64,000 nucleotides of DNA from Lycium barbarum. Taxonomy: Eukaryota > Streptophyta > Magnoliopsida > Solanales > Solanaceae. Made by a program: the position numbers and the translations under genes. The notes under the pieces are model-generated. The model did not search any database, had not been told where the DNA came from, and saw only the letters and a program-made list of their open reading frames with translations. The stretch is taken from NCBI RefSeq assembly GCF_019175385.1, contig NC_083339.1, positions 45,351,330-45,415,329 of the forward strand, read 5' to 3'. The first letter of the stretch is position 1, and each line of letters begins with the position of its first letter. Below, one piece after another: positions 11,133 to 21,802 of this stretch.

Positions 11133-12900
11133 ATCTTCTTCAAGAAATTCCAAAAGAGGTGAAGAAGGGTTTTAGTGTTAGAGGAGTATTCCTATTCAAA
11201 GCTTGTTCAACCATCATCTAAGGTAAGTTTCATGACTTTATCATGTTTTTTAAAGCATTAGAAGACTAAGACACTTGAATTGTGGTAAGACATAGAAAAT
11301 GGACCATTACTGAGTGAATACTGTCACTACGAAATGATAGTTGAATGAAATCATGAAAGTTGATATGTTATGATTACAAATACGTTATAAATGACGGATA
11401 GGCCATGGAATAGGTGTGAAGTAAGCAAAATTACGATGATAAGCGAAAAACCATTAAATGTGGAGAAATTGGAGGAAGGTGGTGGATTTTGCTTAAGGTA
11501 TATGAATTATGATTGTTGTTTGCCATATTATGAGTGTTGTTGTAAATGTTTAGGAGTTGGAATAGAATGGGGAAAAGGTAGTAGAAACAAAGGAAATGCC
11601 GCTTAATTTTCTTTAGAGATAACGATGCGTTTTTATAGTCGGTTAACTAATGTTAATACGATTCTCTCGTGAAGGTAACGTCGTGACTTCAAAGGAAGAC
11701 AAGTGAGCGATAACGTAGCTAAACGACAAAGGTATGTGAGGCTAGTCCTTTCTTTCCAATGGCATGAATCCTATGGTATAAGTTCTTTCCTCTTCATGAG
11801 TTCATGTATCCCGAGAAGCTAAAAGCCTATATTCCTATATATCGATATAAGATAAGAGATAGGATATGATGATGCCATATTGACAATGATGTCCTGGATT
11901 GCTTACACTCACCTTATGTACTAATTCCTTCAAGGTGAGGCAGAATGTCAATAATTGCTCCATAATGAAATCTGGGGATCACGACCTTACGTCACCCCGA
12001 TAGAGTATGTATGATCTTGAGTCTTATGCATGTATTATGTTAAGAGAAGCATATTTTGATAATCATATTATTCTAAGTATTTTATAAAGAGCATGTCATG
12101 ATTGCATCACACCATGCCAAGTTGGCCGGGCAGTCACCGCTACGGCGCGCAGCTATACGGATACACCACGACCTTCGAGCGTGGGAAGACACCACTAGTG
12201 GGGGCATGAGATGGTACCCCGGACGCGGGAGGCCTGGACGCGGGCTTATATTATTGGTTATCACACCGTTAAGGTAAGGACGGGAAGCTTGCATGTCATG
12301 CATACTTGATTTGATGATAAGTATGAGTAAGATAGCCTGTATCACTTCTTTCATGATTATCGTTCAGAATCAGATGTTCATATGGATGCTCTCATTATAT
12401 TATTGTTTTCCTTCTTCATTGTTTATGCCTCTCATACTCGGTACAATATTCGTACTGACGTCCTTTTCTTTGGACACTGTGTTCATGCCCACAGGTAGAC
12501 AGGAAGGCGAGCTTGATCAAGATTCATAGGAGCTGTCAGCGGACTGAAAGCACTCCATTGTTCGGAGGTGCTTATGATTATTCCTTTGGTATATATACAT
12601 TTTGGGCACGACGGAGTCTTGTTCCGTCTATATGTACAGCATGCCAGTAGAGGCTCGTAGATGCGCAGTATGGGTAGTACGGTCTCACATTTTTCATGTA
12701 TATGTGTACTTATTATTTTGATATACTAAAGATCCATATATAAGTAAAAGTATTTATGTTTCCCTATAAACTATGATTTTTCCATGCTTTGAGTGAAAAG
12801 AAATAAAAAGGACATTAATCGAGTAAAGCGAGTAATAGAGCGAGCGGTGCTCGGTGGTTAGCCCTGGGTACCCGTCGCGGCCCCTAGCTGGGTCGTGACA
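11133..12900 (+). mobile_element. 5' LTR of A, portion right of the D1 insertion
   Basis: The segment is homologous to the 3' LTR part at 25157-26661, and more distantly to the B LTRs (for example GCTTGTTCAACCATCATC near 11197). It ends GGGTCGTGACA just before the PBS. Modules in order are a donor-like AGGTATGT (11730-11737), CTCACCTT/AAGGTGAG (11908-11939), GACCTTACGTCACC (11983-11996), GGACGCGGG twice (12217-12244), the GTAC inverted-repeat block (about 12437-12460) and a GTTCATGCCCACAGG acceptor-like site (12481-12495). No gene is seen. Confidence 0.85.
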
Positions 12901-12904
12901 AAAG

Positions 12905-12916
12905 TAGTATCAGAGC
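12905..12916 (+). other. PBS of A
   Basis: TAGTATCAGAGC differs by one base from TGGTATCAGAGC, the initiator-Met-tRNA type PBS. It starts 5 nt after the LTR end at 12900. Confidence 0.85.
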
Positions 12917-13105
12917 AATTTGTCCTAGGAAGTGTCTACGAGCCGTGTCTAGTAGAGTCTTGTTTATGGTGTGTTGCGCGCCACGCTAATAAACAAGAGG
13001 CTACAGGGCATTTAGGAAGAATGACCATCTTTCTTCTTATGAGATCGTGCGATATAGCCATGCCTAAGATTTTATCCTCCCCTAAAAGTGCGTTGTGATT
13101 TCAGA

Positions 13106-13342
13106 ATGCCGCCGAAAGGAAAAGCTACAGCTGCCCAGAAAAGCAAAGCTACGACGAAGAATTGGGCAGAAAGGGAGCCTCCGGCGAATGTAGAGGAAAG
13201 TGAATCGCAGAATGAGGCCTCGCCTAATGTAGGAGAGCAGGGAGGAGCCTCAGTCCTAATTCCTCCACCAGTTACTTCGGGTCAACAAGTGACCAGGGCC
13301 ATACACTTACTGACGCAATTGGTTGCCACCCAGGCACAATGA
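13106..13342 (+). CDS. gag: Gag N-terminal fragment (A)
   Basis: The segment starts MPPKGKATAAQK, a basic N-terminus also seen in C and, without its ATG, in B. A low-complexity Glu/Pro-rich stretch follows, then a region ending LLTQLVATQAQ before an in-frame TGA at 13340, where the paralogues continue. After the stop the same frame runs on to 13828. Gag would form the virus-like particle that packages element RNA. This fragment is too short to do so. Confidence 0.75.
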   Translation: MPPKGKATAAQKSKATTKNWAEREPPANVEESESQNEASPNVGEQGGASVLIPPPVTSGQQVTRAIHLLTQLVATQAQ

Positions 13343-13462
13343 CAGAATGCGGGCCCGAGTGATCGTTCCGCCAGTACGAGAGCCCGTGACTTCCTGACTT
13401 TAAATACTCTGAAATTTTTCGGGTCGAAGCCGGATGAGGACCCACAAGGCTTTGTTGATGAG

Positions 13463-13828
13463 ATGTTGAGGATGCTAAAACTTATGCATGCTTCTGAGAC
13501 CGAGTCAGTAGAGTTGGCTTCTTATAGACTCCGCGATGTGGCGGTATTGTGGTATAACAACTGGATAGCGTCAAGAGCAGCAAATGCACCTCCTCCTGTC
13601 TGGCAAGAGTTTGTCGACGCTTTTATTCGTCATTATTTGCCACCCCAGGTCCGCCGAGCTAGAGCGGACAGGTTCTTGAATCTAAAGCAAGGAAGTATGA
13701 GTGCCCGAGAGTATAGTATGCAATTCAATTCTCTGGCCAGGTATGCCCCGACTATGGTGGCTGATATGGGCGATCGCGTACACAGATTTGTGAGTGGTTT
13801 AGGTCCACATTTTTTAGAGATTGTCTGA
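13463..13828 (+). CDS. gag: Gag core fragment (A)
   Basis: The segment matches the retrotransposon gag core: ASYRLRDVAVLWYNNW, then VDAFIRHYLPPQVRRARADR and SAREYSMQFNSLARYAP, with GDRVHRFVSGLGPH near the end. It lies in the same frame as 13106-13342. A lost base near 13808 shifts the frame, giving the stop at 13826. The start at 13463 is internal and not a real initiation site. Confidence 0.85.
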   Translation: MLRMLKLMHASETESVELASYRLRDVAVLWYNNWIASRAANAPPPVWQEFVDAFIRHYLPPQVRRARADRFLNLKQGSMSAREYSMQFNSLARYAPTMVADMGDRVHRFVSGLGPHFLEIV

Positions 13829-13956
13829 CGGCCTCTTTGCAAGACGGGATGGATATTTCTCGAATACAGGCACATGCTCAGAATCTTGAGGAACGACAAT
13901 AGCAGCAAAGAAGTGACCATGATAATGACAGAAGGCAAGGTAAGAGAGCTAGGTCT

Positions 13957-15540
13957 ATGGGAGCGAGCAGTGAATATAGAGGGGGACCGAGACAGATGCA
14001 TTCTAGGCACTCAGGTCAATCGGCGACTAGTGCACCTCCCAGATTCCCGGATAGAAGAGTTGACCATTCTTTTCAGTCAGGACAGGGCCAGAGTTCGAGG
14101 GCCTCAGATTTTCAGTCTAGGGGAGATTTTGGTCAGCGGAGACCTTTAGTACCGCGGTGCTGCCAGTGCGGTAGATTGCATTTCGGGCAGTGCCGACAGG
14201 GTTCCGATGCTTGTTATGCCTGCGGGCAAGTCGGCCATATGATGAGAGATTGCCCCTCAGCGAGAGGTAGAGCTGGGACTCAGCCTACTGGATCAGCAAT
14301 TGGGTCTTCTTCAGTACGCCCGACAGCGCAGACTTCTCAGACTACAGCAGGTAGAGGTAGAGGCAGAGGCAGAGGGGGAGCATCTACTTCAGGTGTTGTT
14401 CCGCCCCGCGTATATGCTTTGGCAGGGCGACAGGATCTTGAGTCCTCCCCAGATGTTGTCACAGGTACCTTGACTATATTTTCCCGTGACGTATATGCTT
14501 TGATTAATCCAGGTTCTACCTTCTCATATATTACTCCATATATTGCTGATTGTATTGGAGTGAGACCAGAGCCAATTAAACCTTTCACGGTGTTCACTCC
14601 GGTTGGTGATCCCGTAATAGCGAGGCATGTATATAAGAATTGTGTAGTCGTTATATGTGACCGACAGACAAGGGCCGAATTGATTGAACTGGAAATGATA
14701 GACTTTGACGTAATAATGGGTATGGATTGGTTAGCGTCGTGTTACACAAATGTTGATTGCCGAACTAAAATGGTTCGATTCCAGTTTCCAGGAGAGCCCG
14801 TACTTGAATGGAAGGGTAATACAGCATCCCCAAAGGGTAGGTTTATTTCCTATCTCAAGGTGAGGAAGATGATAGCCAAGGGCTACATTTACCATCTAGT
14901 TCGAGTTCACGACACGGAGGCAAGGCCACAAGTTTTCCAATCTGTCTTGGTAGTAAATGAATTCCCAGATGTATTTCCAGATGAACTTCCGGGTCTTCCT
15001 CCAGAAAGGAAAATTGATTTTCCTATTGACGTATTACCAGACACCGAGCCTATTTCTATCCCTCCGTATCGAATGGCTCCGGCAGAATTAAAAGAGTTAA
15101 AGGCACAGCTAAAAGATTTACTTGAGAAGGGGTTTAAAAGGCCCAGTTCTTCGCCGTGGGGAGCACCGGTATTGTTTGTAAAAAAGAAAGACGGATCTCT
15201 ACGAATGTGTATCGACTACAGGCAATTGAATAAGGTGACAATAAAGAATAAATATCTTCTTCCCGGGATCGATGATTTATTTGATCAGCTGCAGGGTGCC
15301 AAATGGTTCTCAAAAATAGATTTGCGATCGGGTTACCATCAAATGAGGGTTAGAGAAGCGGATATCCCTAAGACTGACTTCAGGACAAGATATGGTCACT
15401 ACGAGTTCCGAGTGATGTCGTTCGGGTTGACAAATGCCCCAGCGGTGTTCATGAATTTAATGAATAATGTGTTCAGCCCATTCTTGGATCTCTTCGTGAT
15501 AGTATTTATCGACGATATTCTGGTATATTCTCGCACATAA
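13957..15540 (+). CDS. pol: Gag C-terminus, protease and reverse transcriptase segment (A), 527 aa
   Basis: Domains in order: basic Gag tail; CCHC knuckle with C86, C89, H94 and C99 intact; Gly/Arg-rich linker (131-141); retroviral-type aspartic protease near 178-260, where ALINPGST has N184 in place of the catalytic Asp; linker; and reverse transcriptase from about 370, with [10 protein letters not shown] (D455) and the FIDD box (D519, D520). The frame is open further upstream to a TAG near 13901, so the methionine at 13957 is not an initiation codon. It ends at a TAA (15538) inside RT where C and B keep Glu. The missing protease Asp means no processing even if it were translated. Confidence 0.9.
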   Translation: MGASSEYRGGPRQMHSRHSGQSATSAPPRFPDRRVDHSFQSGQGQSSRASDFQSRGDFGQRRPLVPRCCQCGRLHFGQCRQGSDACYACGQVGHMMRDCPSARGRAGTQPTGSAIGSSSVRPTAQTSQTTAGRGRGRGRGGASTSGVVPPRVYALAGRQDLESSPDVVTGTLTIFSRDVYALINPGSTFSYITPYIADCIGVRPEPIKPFTVFTPVGDPVIARHVYKNCVVVICDRQTRAELIELEMIDFDVIMGMDWLASCYTNVDCRTKMVRFQFPGEPVLEWKGNTASPKGRFISYLKVRKMIAKGYIYHLVRVHDTEARPQVFQSVLVVNEFPDVFPDELPGLPPERKIDFPIDVLPDTEPISIPPYRMAPAELKELKAQLKDLLEKGFKRPSSSPWGAPVLFVKKKDGSLRMCIDYRQLNKVTIKNKYLLPGIDDLFDQLQGAKWFSKIDLRSGYHQMRVREADIPKTDFRTRYGHYEFRVMSFGLTNAPAVFMNLMNNVFSPFLDLFVIVFIDDILVYSRT

Positions 15541-15636
15541 TCAGAACATGCAGACCACCTAAGAATTGTTCTTGGCATTCTCCGAGCCCGAGAATTATAT
15601 GCGAAGTTCTCAAAGTGCGAGTTTTGGCTAAATTCT

Positions 15637-16017
15637 GTGGCATTTCTAGGCCATGTTATTTCAGATGATGGCATCCGAGTCGACACTCAGAAAATAGAAG
15701 CTGTGAAGACTTGGCCAAGGCCTACGACGCCTACAGAAGTTCGTAGTTTTCTGGGTTTGGAAAGTTATTATCGAAGATTCGTAGATGGCTTTTCATCTAT
15801 TTCATCCCCATTAACGAAGCTAACCCAGAAGTCGGCGAAATTTCAGTGGAATGATGCTTGTAAGCGTAGTTTCCAAGAGCTAAAAGACAGATTGACCTCA
15901 GCTCCAGTGTTAATGCTTCCAGAAGGGCCGGATGGTTATGTGGTGTATTGTGATGCTTCCGGTGTGGGTCTAGGATGTGTACTGATGCCGCATAGGAGAG
16001 TTATTGCCTACGCTTAG
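15637..16017 (+). CDS. pol: RT thumb and RNase H N-terminal fragment (A)
   Basis: The segment continues the 13957 frame after the TAA at 15538. It carries [13 protein letters not shown] and [12 protein letters not shown], typical of the gypsy RT-RNase H boundary, and [12 protein letters not shown] with the first RNase H Asp at residue 106. It ends at a TAG (16015) where B reads Ser. In-frame sequence between 15541 and 15636 belongs to the same domain. Confidence 0.85.
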   Translation: MAFLGHVISDDGIRVDTQKIEAVKTWPRPTTPTEVRSFLGLESYYRRFVDGFSSISSPLTKLTQKSAKFQWNDACKRSFQELKDRLTSAPVLMLPEGPDGYVVYCDASGVGLGCVLMPHRRVIAYA

Positions 16018-16023
16018 AGACAG

Positions 16024-16809
16024 TTGCGAAAACATGAACAGAATTATCCAACTCATGATCTTGAATTGGCTGCAGTCATTCATGCATTAAAGATATGGAG
16101 ACATTATTTATATGGTGTGCACGTCGATATCTATACAGATCACAAGAGTCTCCAACATATTTTCAAGCAGAAGGAGTTGAATCTACGGCAGAGGCAGTGG
16201 TTAGAATTGTTAAAGGATTATGATGTGGATATTTTATACCACCCCGGGAAGGCGAATGTGGTACCAGACGCGCTTAGCCGTCGATCAATGGGCAGTTTAA
16301 GTGAAGTCCCTTCAGAAAAGAAAGAAATGGCTTCTGAGCTCTATCAACTAGCAAATCATGGGGTACGTGTAATTGATTCGGGTAAGATAGGAATTAGTGT
16401 TAGTGATCCTACAGTCTCGCCCTTGAATGCGGAGATAAAAGAACACCAGTATGAAAATCCACAAATGCGTCATCACAAGGATGTATCCTGTGGAAAAGAG
16501 AAGTGTCCATTTGAAGTTTCCATAGACGGAGTTCTTAGATGCCGAGACAGACTGTGTGTACCGAATATGGCAGGATTACGCCGACGGATTCTAGAGGAAG
16601 CACACCATTCTCGGTATTCCATTCATCCAGGTGCAACCAAGATGTATCGTGATCTCAAATTGTTGTATTGGTGGGATGGCATGAAACGAAACATAGCAGC
16701 ATTCGTGGCACAATGCCCAAATTGCCAACAAGTGAAAGCCGAACATCAAAAGCCAAGAGGCTTATTGCAAGCAATGGAAATTCCTACATGGAAAATGGGA
16801 AGAAATTAA
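16024..16809 (+). CDS. pol: RNase H C-terminal part and integrase zinc-binding domain (A), 261 aa
   Basis: The frame is unchanged from the preceding segment. RNase H residues E14 ([12 protein letters not shown]), D39 (YTDHKSLQ) and D82 (VPDALSR) are present. The integrase HHCC zinc finger follows, with H195, H201, C231 and C234 (CPNC). A 1-nt insertion in the TGGAAAATGG run near 16793 shifts the frame just before the integrase core and produces the TAA at 16807. Confidence 0.88.
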   Translation: MRKHEQNYPTHDLELAAVIHALKIWRHYLYGVHVDIYTDHKSLQHIFKQKELNLRQRQWLELLKDYDVDILYHPGKANVVPDALSRRSMGSLSEVPSEKKEMASELYQLANHGVRVIDSGKIGISVSDPTVSPLNAEIKEHQYENPQMRHHKDVSCGKEKCPFEVSIDGVLRCRDRLCVPNMAGLRRRILEEAHHSRYSIHPGATKMYRDLKLLYWWDGMKRNIAAFVAQCPNCQQVKAEHQKPRGLLQAMEIPTWKMGRN

Positions 16810-16810
16810 T

Positions 16811-17119
16811 ATGGATTTCGTTGTAGATTTACCTCGCTCGCAAGGCAAATACAATTCTATATGGGTGATCGTGGACAGACTCACGAAGGCAGCTCATTTC
16901 CTCCCAGTTAAAACCACGTACGCAGCAGAGGATTATGCAAGGCTGTATCTTAAAGAAATCGTGCGACTTCATGGTATTCCATTGTCTATTATCACTGACA
17001 GGGGAGCACAGTTTACAGCAAAGTTTTGGAAGTCCTTCCAAGAAGGGTTGGGTACCCAAGTTAAGTTCAGCATGGCATTTCACCCACAAACTGACGGGCA
17101 AGCCGAGCGTACTATTTAG
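16811..17119 (+). CDS. pol: Integrase catalytic core fragment (A)
   Basis: The DDE triad is complete in this segment: D2 (MDFVVDLP), D63 (ITDRGAQF) and E99 (GQAERTI), with 35 residues between D63 and E99 as expected for retroviral integrases. The frame is +1 relative to the RNase H segment. It ends at a TAG (17117) where B reads Gln. Integrase would insert element cDNA in the nucleus. Confidence 0.88.
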   Translation: MDFVVDLPRSQGKYNSIWVIVDRLTKAAHFLPVKTTYAAEDYARLYLKEIVRLHGIPLSIITDRGAQFTAKFWKSFQEGLGTQVKFSMAFHPQTDGQAERTI

Positions 17120-17249
17120 ACCTTGGAAGATATGCTACGAGCGTGCATGTTGGATTTTGGTGGTATTTGGGATGAGCATTTACCACTCATTGAATTTTCT
17201 TACAACAACAGCTATCATTCTGGTATTCAAATTGCCCCGTATGAAGCAC

Positions 17250-17870
17250 AGATCTCCAATTGGATGGTTTGAAATCGGAGAAGTACAATTGATAGGCCCC
17301 GACCTGATTCAACAAGCAGTCGAAAAAGTCAAAGTCATTCGAGACCGACTGTTAACAGCCCAAAGTTGCCAAAAGTCTTATGCGGAAAACCGCCGACGAC
17401 ATTTGGAATTTCAGGTAAATGATTGGGTATTTCTGAATGTATCGCCGATGAAAGGGGTGATGAGATTTGGCAAGAAAGGGATGTTGAGTCCTAGATACAT
17501 CGGACCTTATAAAATTATTCGTAAGGTGGGTCAGGTAGCATATGAATTGGATTTACCTTCGAAGCTTGAATCAGTTCACCCGGTATTCCATGTTTCGATG
17601 CTTCGCAAGTGTATTAGGGATCCTACAAGAATAGTCCCGGTTGATGATGTGCAGGTGACAGAGAAGCTGACGTATGAAGAAATACCTATTGCTATTTTAG
17701 ACAGACAAGTGCAGAGACTTCGGAATAAAGAAGTCGCTTCAGTCAAAGTTCGATGGCGAAACAACAACAGGGAAGAAATGACTTGGGAAGCGGAAGAGAA
17801 GATGAAAGCCAAGTACCCCCATTTATTCCAATCTCCAGAAGAGGTTCATGATGACACGCCGAGGTTGTAA
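17250..17870 (+). CDS. pol: Integrase C-terminus and chromodomain-like tail (A)
   Basis: After a short deletion near 17248 removes part of the EALYGRKC region found in B, the reading continues with [23 protein letters not shown] and [11 protein letters not shown]. It then runs through the GPY/F-like region to a tail containing [21 protein letters not shown] and [16 protein letters not shown]. That tail is the Del/Tekay chromovirus C-terminal (chromodomain-like) module, thought to bias integration toward heterochromatin. It ends at TAA 17868. The longer frame extending back to 16935 is out of register. Confidence 0.85.
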   Translation, partial: RSPIGWFEIGEVQLIGPDLIQQAVEKVKVIRDRLLTAQSCQKSYAENRRRHLEFQVNDWVFLNVSPMKGVMRFGKKGMLSPRYIGPYKIIRKVGQVAYELDLPSKLESVHPVFHVSMLRKCIRDPTRIVPVDDVQVTEKLTYEEIPIAILDRQVQRLRNKEVASVKVRWRNNNREEMTWEAEEKMKAKYPHLFQSPEEVHDDTPRL

Positions 17871-18037
17871 GTTATGTATGCTTTATCTTCATGTTTTGGT
17901 CGTGTGTAGCCATAGATATGTTGCTATTGTGATGTAGCCCTGTGAGGCGAAGATATTATGGGTTGTTGTGGCTGGTAGGTAGTGTCAAATTACAAAGGAA
18001 ACTCTGGAAAAATATTTCTAAGATTCCTAGGTATTTT
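17871..18037 (+). other. 3' untranslated part of A before the PPT
   Basis: This is a short non-coding spacer between the gag-pol stop and the PPT palindrome. B has the homologous spacer at about 32064-32230 on the minus strand. No further ORF is supported. Confidence 0.6.
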
Positions 18038-18075
18038 AACATTCGAGGACGAATGTTCCAAAAGGGGGGGAAGAA
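18038..18075 (+). other. PPT of A with upstream 20-bp palindrome
   Basis: AACATTCGAGGACGAATGTT (18038-18057) is nearly self-complementary. It is followed by the A3-4/G7 purine tract at 18060-18075, which abuts the 3' LTR start TGTTACACC at 18076. The PPT primes plus-strand DNA synthesis. The same palindrome sits beside the PPT of B, D2, G and K. Confidence 0.88.
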
Positions 18076-18225
18076 TGTTACACCTCGGAAAAGTCCCCGT
18101 ACATGTATAAGGAATTGACCAACGAAGGGTGTGAGTGTGTGGTGTTTTACTAAGTAAGGGGTGATGATTCATGAATTTTTGGAAATACGAAAGTGGTAGA
18201 ATTTTATCCAGCCCAGTGGTCGTAA

Positions 18226-18490
18226 AGTGATTTACGGCCCATAAAGTGATTTACGGACCGTAAATCACCATCGTCCTCCAGCCTTCCAAAATCTCAACTT
18301 TCTGTTAAGTGTGGATATCGTTAAATACGACTTGGTATACGGCCCCGTAAACTGGTTTACGGACCGTAAATCTCGATCGTAAACTACCATGATAACTAGC
18401 CAACCTTTCTGTTTTGGACATGCTTAAATACGACAACACTATACGGTCCGTAAACTGGTTTACGGTCCGTAAACTGTGGTTTACGACCGC
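18226..18490. promoter_or_regulatory. Cluster of TTTACGGNCCGTAAA palindromes in U3 of A
   Basis: Complete palindromes lie at 18250-18264, 18356-18370 and 18459-18473, with partial ones between. B has diverged clusters at 31686-31960 and 39143-39405. C has a TATACGGNCCGTATA version at 49411-49563. The U3 position suggests a protein-binding or structural role, but none is demonstrated. Confidence 0.6.
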
Positions 18491-18704
18491 TGTTCACCCC
18501 GACAATTGTTCATTAAAAAACATATTTTGAGTTATTAAAAAGGGACCCAAGCCTCATGTTATTTCATTAGTCATCCATACCATTCAAGCAAACTCTAGAA
18601 CTCTCTCAACACTTCATCCCTAGAAATTCGAGTGAATCAAAGGAAAACTAAGATCATGAACACCAAATCCAAGCAACAAAGTGTATGAAACCTAGTTGGA
18701 GGTC

Positions 18705-18709
18705 ATCTT
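18705..18709. repeat. Target site duplication of D2, left (ATCTT)
   Basis: ATCTT precedes the D2 LTR here and follows the D1 LTR at 11133-11137. This indicates that D occupies the same position in both LTRs of A. Confidence 0.8.
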
Positions 18710-21700
18710 TGTCACACCCTAATCTCACTAGGGTGTGATGGGCACCCGACCCTTATTTAGGGCCGAGCGAACCCTCTGACTCGTAGATACACACATAATC
18801 TCTTCGGAATTTTAAATCAAATCAGAATGAAACACATAGGAAAGTCTTTCAGAAACATTCTCTTCATCGTTCTTAAGTTAAGTACAATCTATTATCACAT
18901 GGAATCTGTAATAGAAAGCATATTAGTACATTGGATTACAGAGCCGCTTACAAGACTGACTTTCTATACCCACGACTCTGTCTGCAAAGTCTCTAACATT
19001 AATCAGAAATCATAACATATGTACTCTGACTCGGCAACACTCCGAAAGGAAGTGGAGCTCGCCAATCCAGCTGAAGCATTTTCTAACAATGTCCTTTACT
19101 CATCTGGGTGTACCTGCGTGGCATGAAACGCAGCCCTTGAAGAAAGGGGGTCAGTACGGAAAATGTACTGAGCATGTAAGGCATGGAATACAGAAAGCGG
19201 AAACATAACCGGATCAACGGTACAAAAAGTAAGTACATTAGCCAGAATACCAAGGTGCATTATTTTCCGAACGTAAATCATGCATACCGATGTCATATGT
19301 CAGAAGAAGTACAAAAAATGAGTAAATCCTCTAGAGTACCAAAATACTTACTTTCCAAACACAGATCATTCGTGCCGACATCATATGTCATCATATACGT
19401 ATACATATAACAGATCCCGGCCCTCTAGTGAGGGACGCGGTGAATGGAGTCATCATATATGTCGACATCATATATCATACATGCATATAACTGATAGTGC
19501 TGTGGGACGTACAACCCGATCCATAAATCAATATAATAGTGCCGAGGAACGTACGACCCGATCCATAAATATAATATATTAGTGCCGAGGAACGTTCGGC
19601 CCGATCCATAAATATAATATATTAGTGCCGAGGAACGTTCGGCCCGATCCATAAATATATTGCTGCGGAACGTGCAGCCCGATCCATATATATATATTGC
19701 TGCGGAACGTGCAGCCCGATCCATATATATATTGCTGCGGAACGTGCAGCCCGATCCATATATATATTGCTGCGGAACGTGCAGCCCGATCCATATATCA
19801 ATATAATGCCGAGTATAACATAGTGCGCACAATGACATAACCGGCCCGGGACTCGGCGAACGATATAATAGTTGTACGCACGAGCAGAGTAGTGAGAAAC
19901 CATATGCATATAAATCAATTCTAAGACTCGATGGACAAGTATACTAACCGACACCTGAAGGCTCAGAAACAAGTTTCGGGTCAATCCGATTTAGTATAAG
20001 AAATTTATGAGCGTTTGAAGTACAGAACCTTCTACGAACGTTTCAGAAGCCATTTTTGGAAAATCGAAGCAACAATCATGTTAGGTACCTTTCGAATATC
20101 GTTATGGATCAAATCAGATAGAGCTTTCAGAACCGTATGTACGTATAAAAATATATCGAAGACTCAATGGAATAATCAAACGTACCATCACTTGGAAATC
20201 AAAACATTAGCCATATCAATTGTCTCTCGAGTGCCATTCGGAAACATATCAAATAGAACTTCGGACATCATAGATACGCATCAAACCATATGAAACAACT
20301 TATGGAAATCAAGAACGTTGGCCATCCTAGTGGCTCTAAGAATGGGAGTTTCTTTGAAATCATACATATACCTTGTCATGTTGGTTTCACAAAGATCATG
20401 CAAAAAGAAAGAAAGGGTAAGCCTTACATACCTTGCACGCTTCCTTAGCTAATCCAAACTTAAGTCTTGGCCTTTCCAAAATCTATAACAACGTTAGTGA
20501 ATAACAAACATTAGCTATAGATATCCAAGAATATCATCCTAAACTAACACTTTGTCTACAGAAATTTCGGCAGCATTTCCCCTATAAATACACCATCCCC
20601 GAGAATCCAACTCGGCCATATCATCAACAACAAATCCGAGAATTTAACTCGGCCAAATTATCAAAAACAATCCGAGAATTCAACTCGGCCAAATTATCAA
20701 CAACAATACCAATAGTATTAACATCATTTCCAATACCAACGTATGCCATAGAACAGCCCACACACTGTTTTCTAAATTTCTCAACCAACCAATTTGCGGT
20801 ATAACTATTTAGTAATTTTATTTCCGTAGAGAAGCTGAAATCAATACCAATAACATTAATAACAACATCCTACAAGAAATATATATATATATTTTATCCA
20901 AAGTTCTCCTCAAACTCAAACCATAATTCAACAACATCAACAAACGAATTTATATCGCTATTTTCTCCGTTCTAATCCGTTAAAACTTTAAATAAACTTG
21001 TTAACAATGAAAAGGGATCGTAATCTTACCCCAAGTGTGCAGCCATCACGTCCATCTTCTTTTTATTGATTGATTTTTAGCTCATATTGAAGACAACACA
21101 GCGTACAACACTTTTCCCTTCATGGGCTTCGGGATTCGGGGCTCAGATTTTGGTCAAAATTGGGTTTTCTTCTCTCCAAGGCTCCTCTTTCTCTTTTTCC
21201 AGAATTTTCTGATGTTTTGGTATGAAAATTGAGGAGAAAAGGGCTGAAGTTTCACTTAAATAAACATGGGTCATGGGCCTAACCCGGTTGGGCTCGGATT
21301 GGGCCTAGCCCACTAACCTTTCTGCCTTAAAACGTCCATATCTCCTTATTCCGACGTCACCTGTGGACGCACGACCTATGGTTGGAAAGATAATTCAATT
21401 ATCTACAACTTCTATTTCCTGGTATTTGTCCAAATTCCAAACTTGTAATACCGTTTTTGCCCCTCGAATGCAGATCACCCAAAAACGTTACTTAAAAATA
21501 TTTGTTTGGAGGACTTCCACTTTGATTCGGCTCAAGGGTCATTCTTGAGTTGTGTTTAAATTCACATGTTTGCTTCATATAACTTGTCACGTTTCCTAAA
21601 AAAATCTCGACGTGTGGGCCCCACCTCAGCTTATGAATAATCCGACGTACAAAAGTACGGAATACACCATTGTCAACGTGAGTTTAAATTATGTGGCAAC

Positions 21701-21765
21701 AACATGATTGTCAATTTTGAGGAAGCGCGTATCACGCTCATGCTCTGAAAATGCGGGGTATAACA
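18710..21765 (-). mobile_element. 3' LTR of D2 (3056 bp)
   Basis: This is the complete LTR from TGTCACACCC to GGTATAACA. It has a terminal hairpin (CACACCCT...AGGGTGTG), a GGGGGTCAGTAC-type module near 19147, a minisatellite at 19500-19798 and a TATA/hairpin block near 20568-20592 on the minus strand. A TGGACGCACGACC stretch near 21363-21380 lies toward the 5' side. No coding is supported. Confidence 0.9.
19500..19798. repeat. D LTR minisatellite (about 43 and 35-37 bp units)
   Basis: GAGGAACGT(A/T)CG units are followed by four TGCTGCGGAACGTGCAGCCC units. Minus-strand open frames through it are repeat translations and not genes. Confidence 0.9.
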
Positions 21766-21802
21766 TCCTCCCCCATTTTAAAAACATTCGTCCTCGAATG
21801 TT
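21766..21802 (-). other. PPT of D2 with adjacent palindrome
   Basis: On the minus strand AACATTCGAGGACGAATGTT (21802-21783) is followed by TAAAATGGGGGAGGA, which abuts the LTR end at 21765. Confidence 0.85.

Larger units (their letters stand above)
13106..17870 (+). pseudogene. gag-pol: gag-pol polyprotein of A, broken
   Basis: This is one ancestral frame for Gag, CCHC zinc knuckle, aspartic protease, reverse transcriptase, RNase H, integrase and a chromodomain-like tail, in Ty3/gypsy order. The ATG at 13106 (MPPKGKA) is chosen because element C has the equivalent methionine (MLPKRKA). Lesions seen are a TGA at 13340, a frameshift near 13808, a TAG near 13901, a TAA at 15538, a TAG at 16015, a 1-nt insertion near 16793, a TAG at 17117 and a short frame-shifting deletion near 17248. 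The protease catalytic Asp is also replaced by Asn. The copy cannot encode the full protein. Confidence 0.9.
18076..18709 (+). mobile_element. 3' LTR of A, portion left of the D2 insertion
   Basis: The LTR begins TGTTACACCTCGG directly after the PPT and is interrupted at 18710 by D2 after ATCTT (18705-18709). It has a cluster of TTTACGGNCCGTAAA palindromes and no gene. Confidence 0.85.

Noticed and set aside
13633..14010. Minus-strand 125-codon ORF opposite Gag of A
   Set aside because: It is a shadow frame of the Gag coding strand.
16935..17249. First third of a long plus-strand frame running to 17870, as part of one protein
   Set aside because: This part is out of register with the integrase core read at 16811-17119. 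Only the sequence after the deletion near 17248 matches the family.
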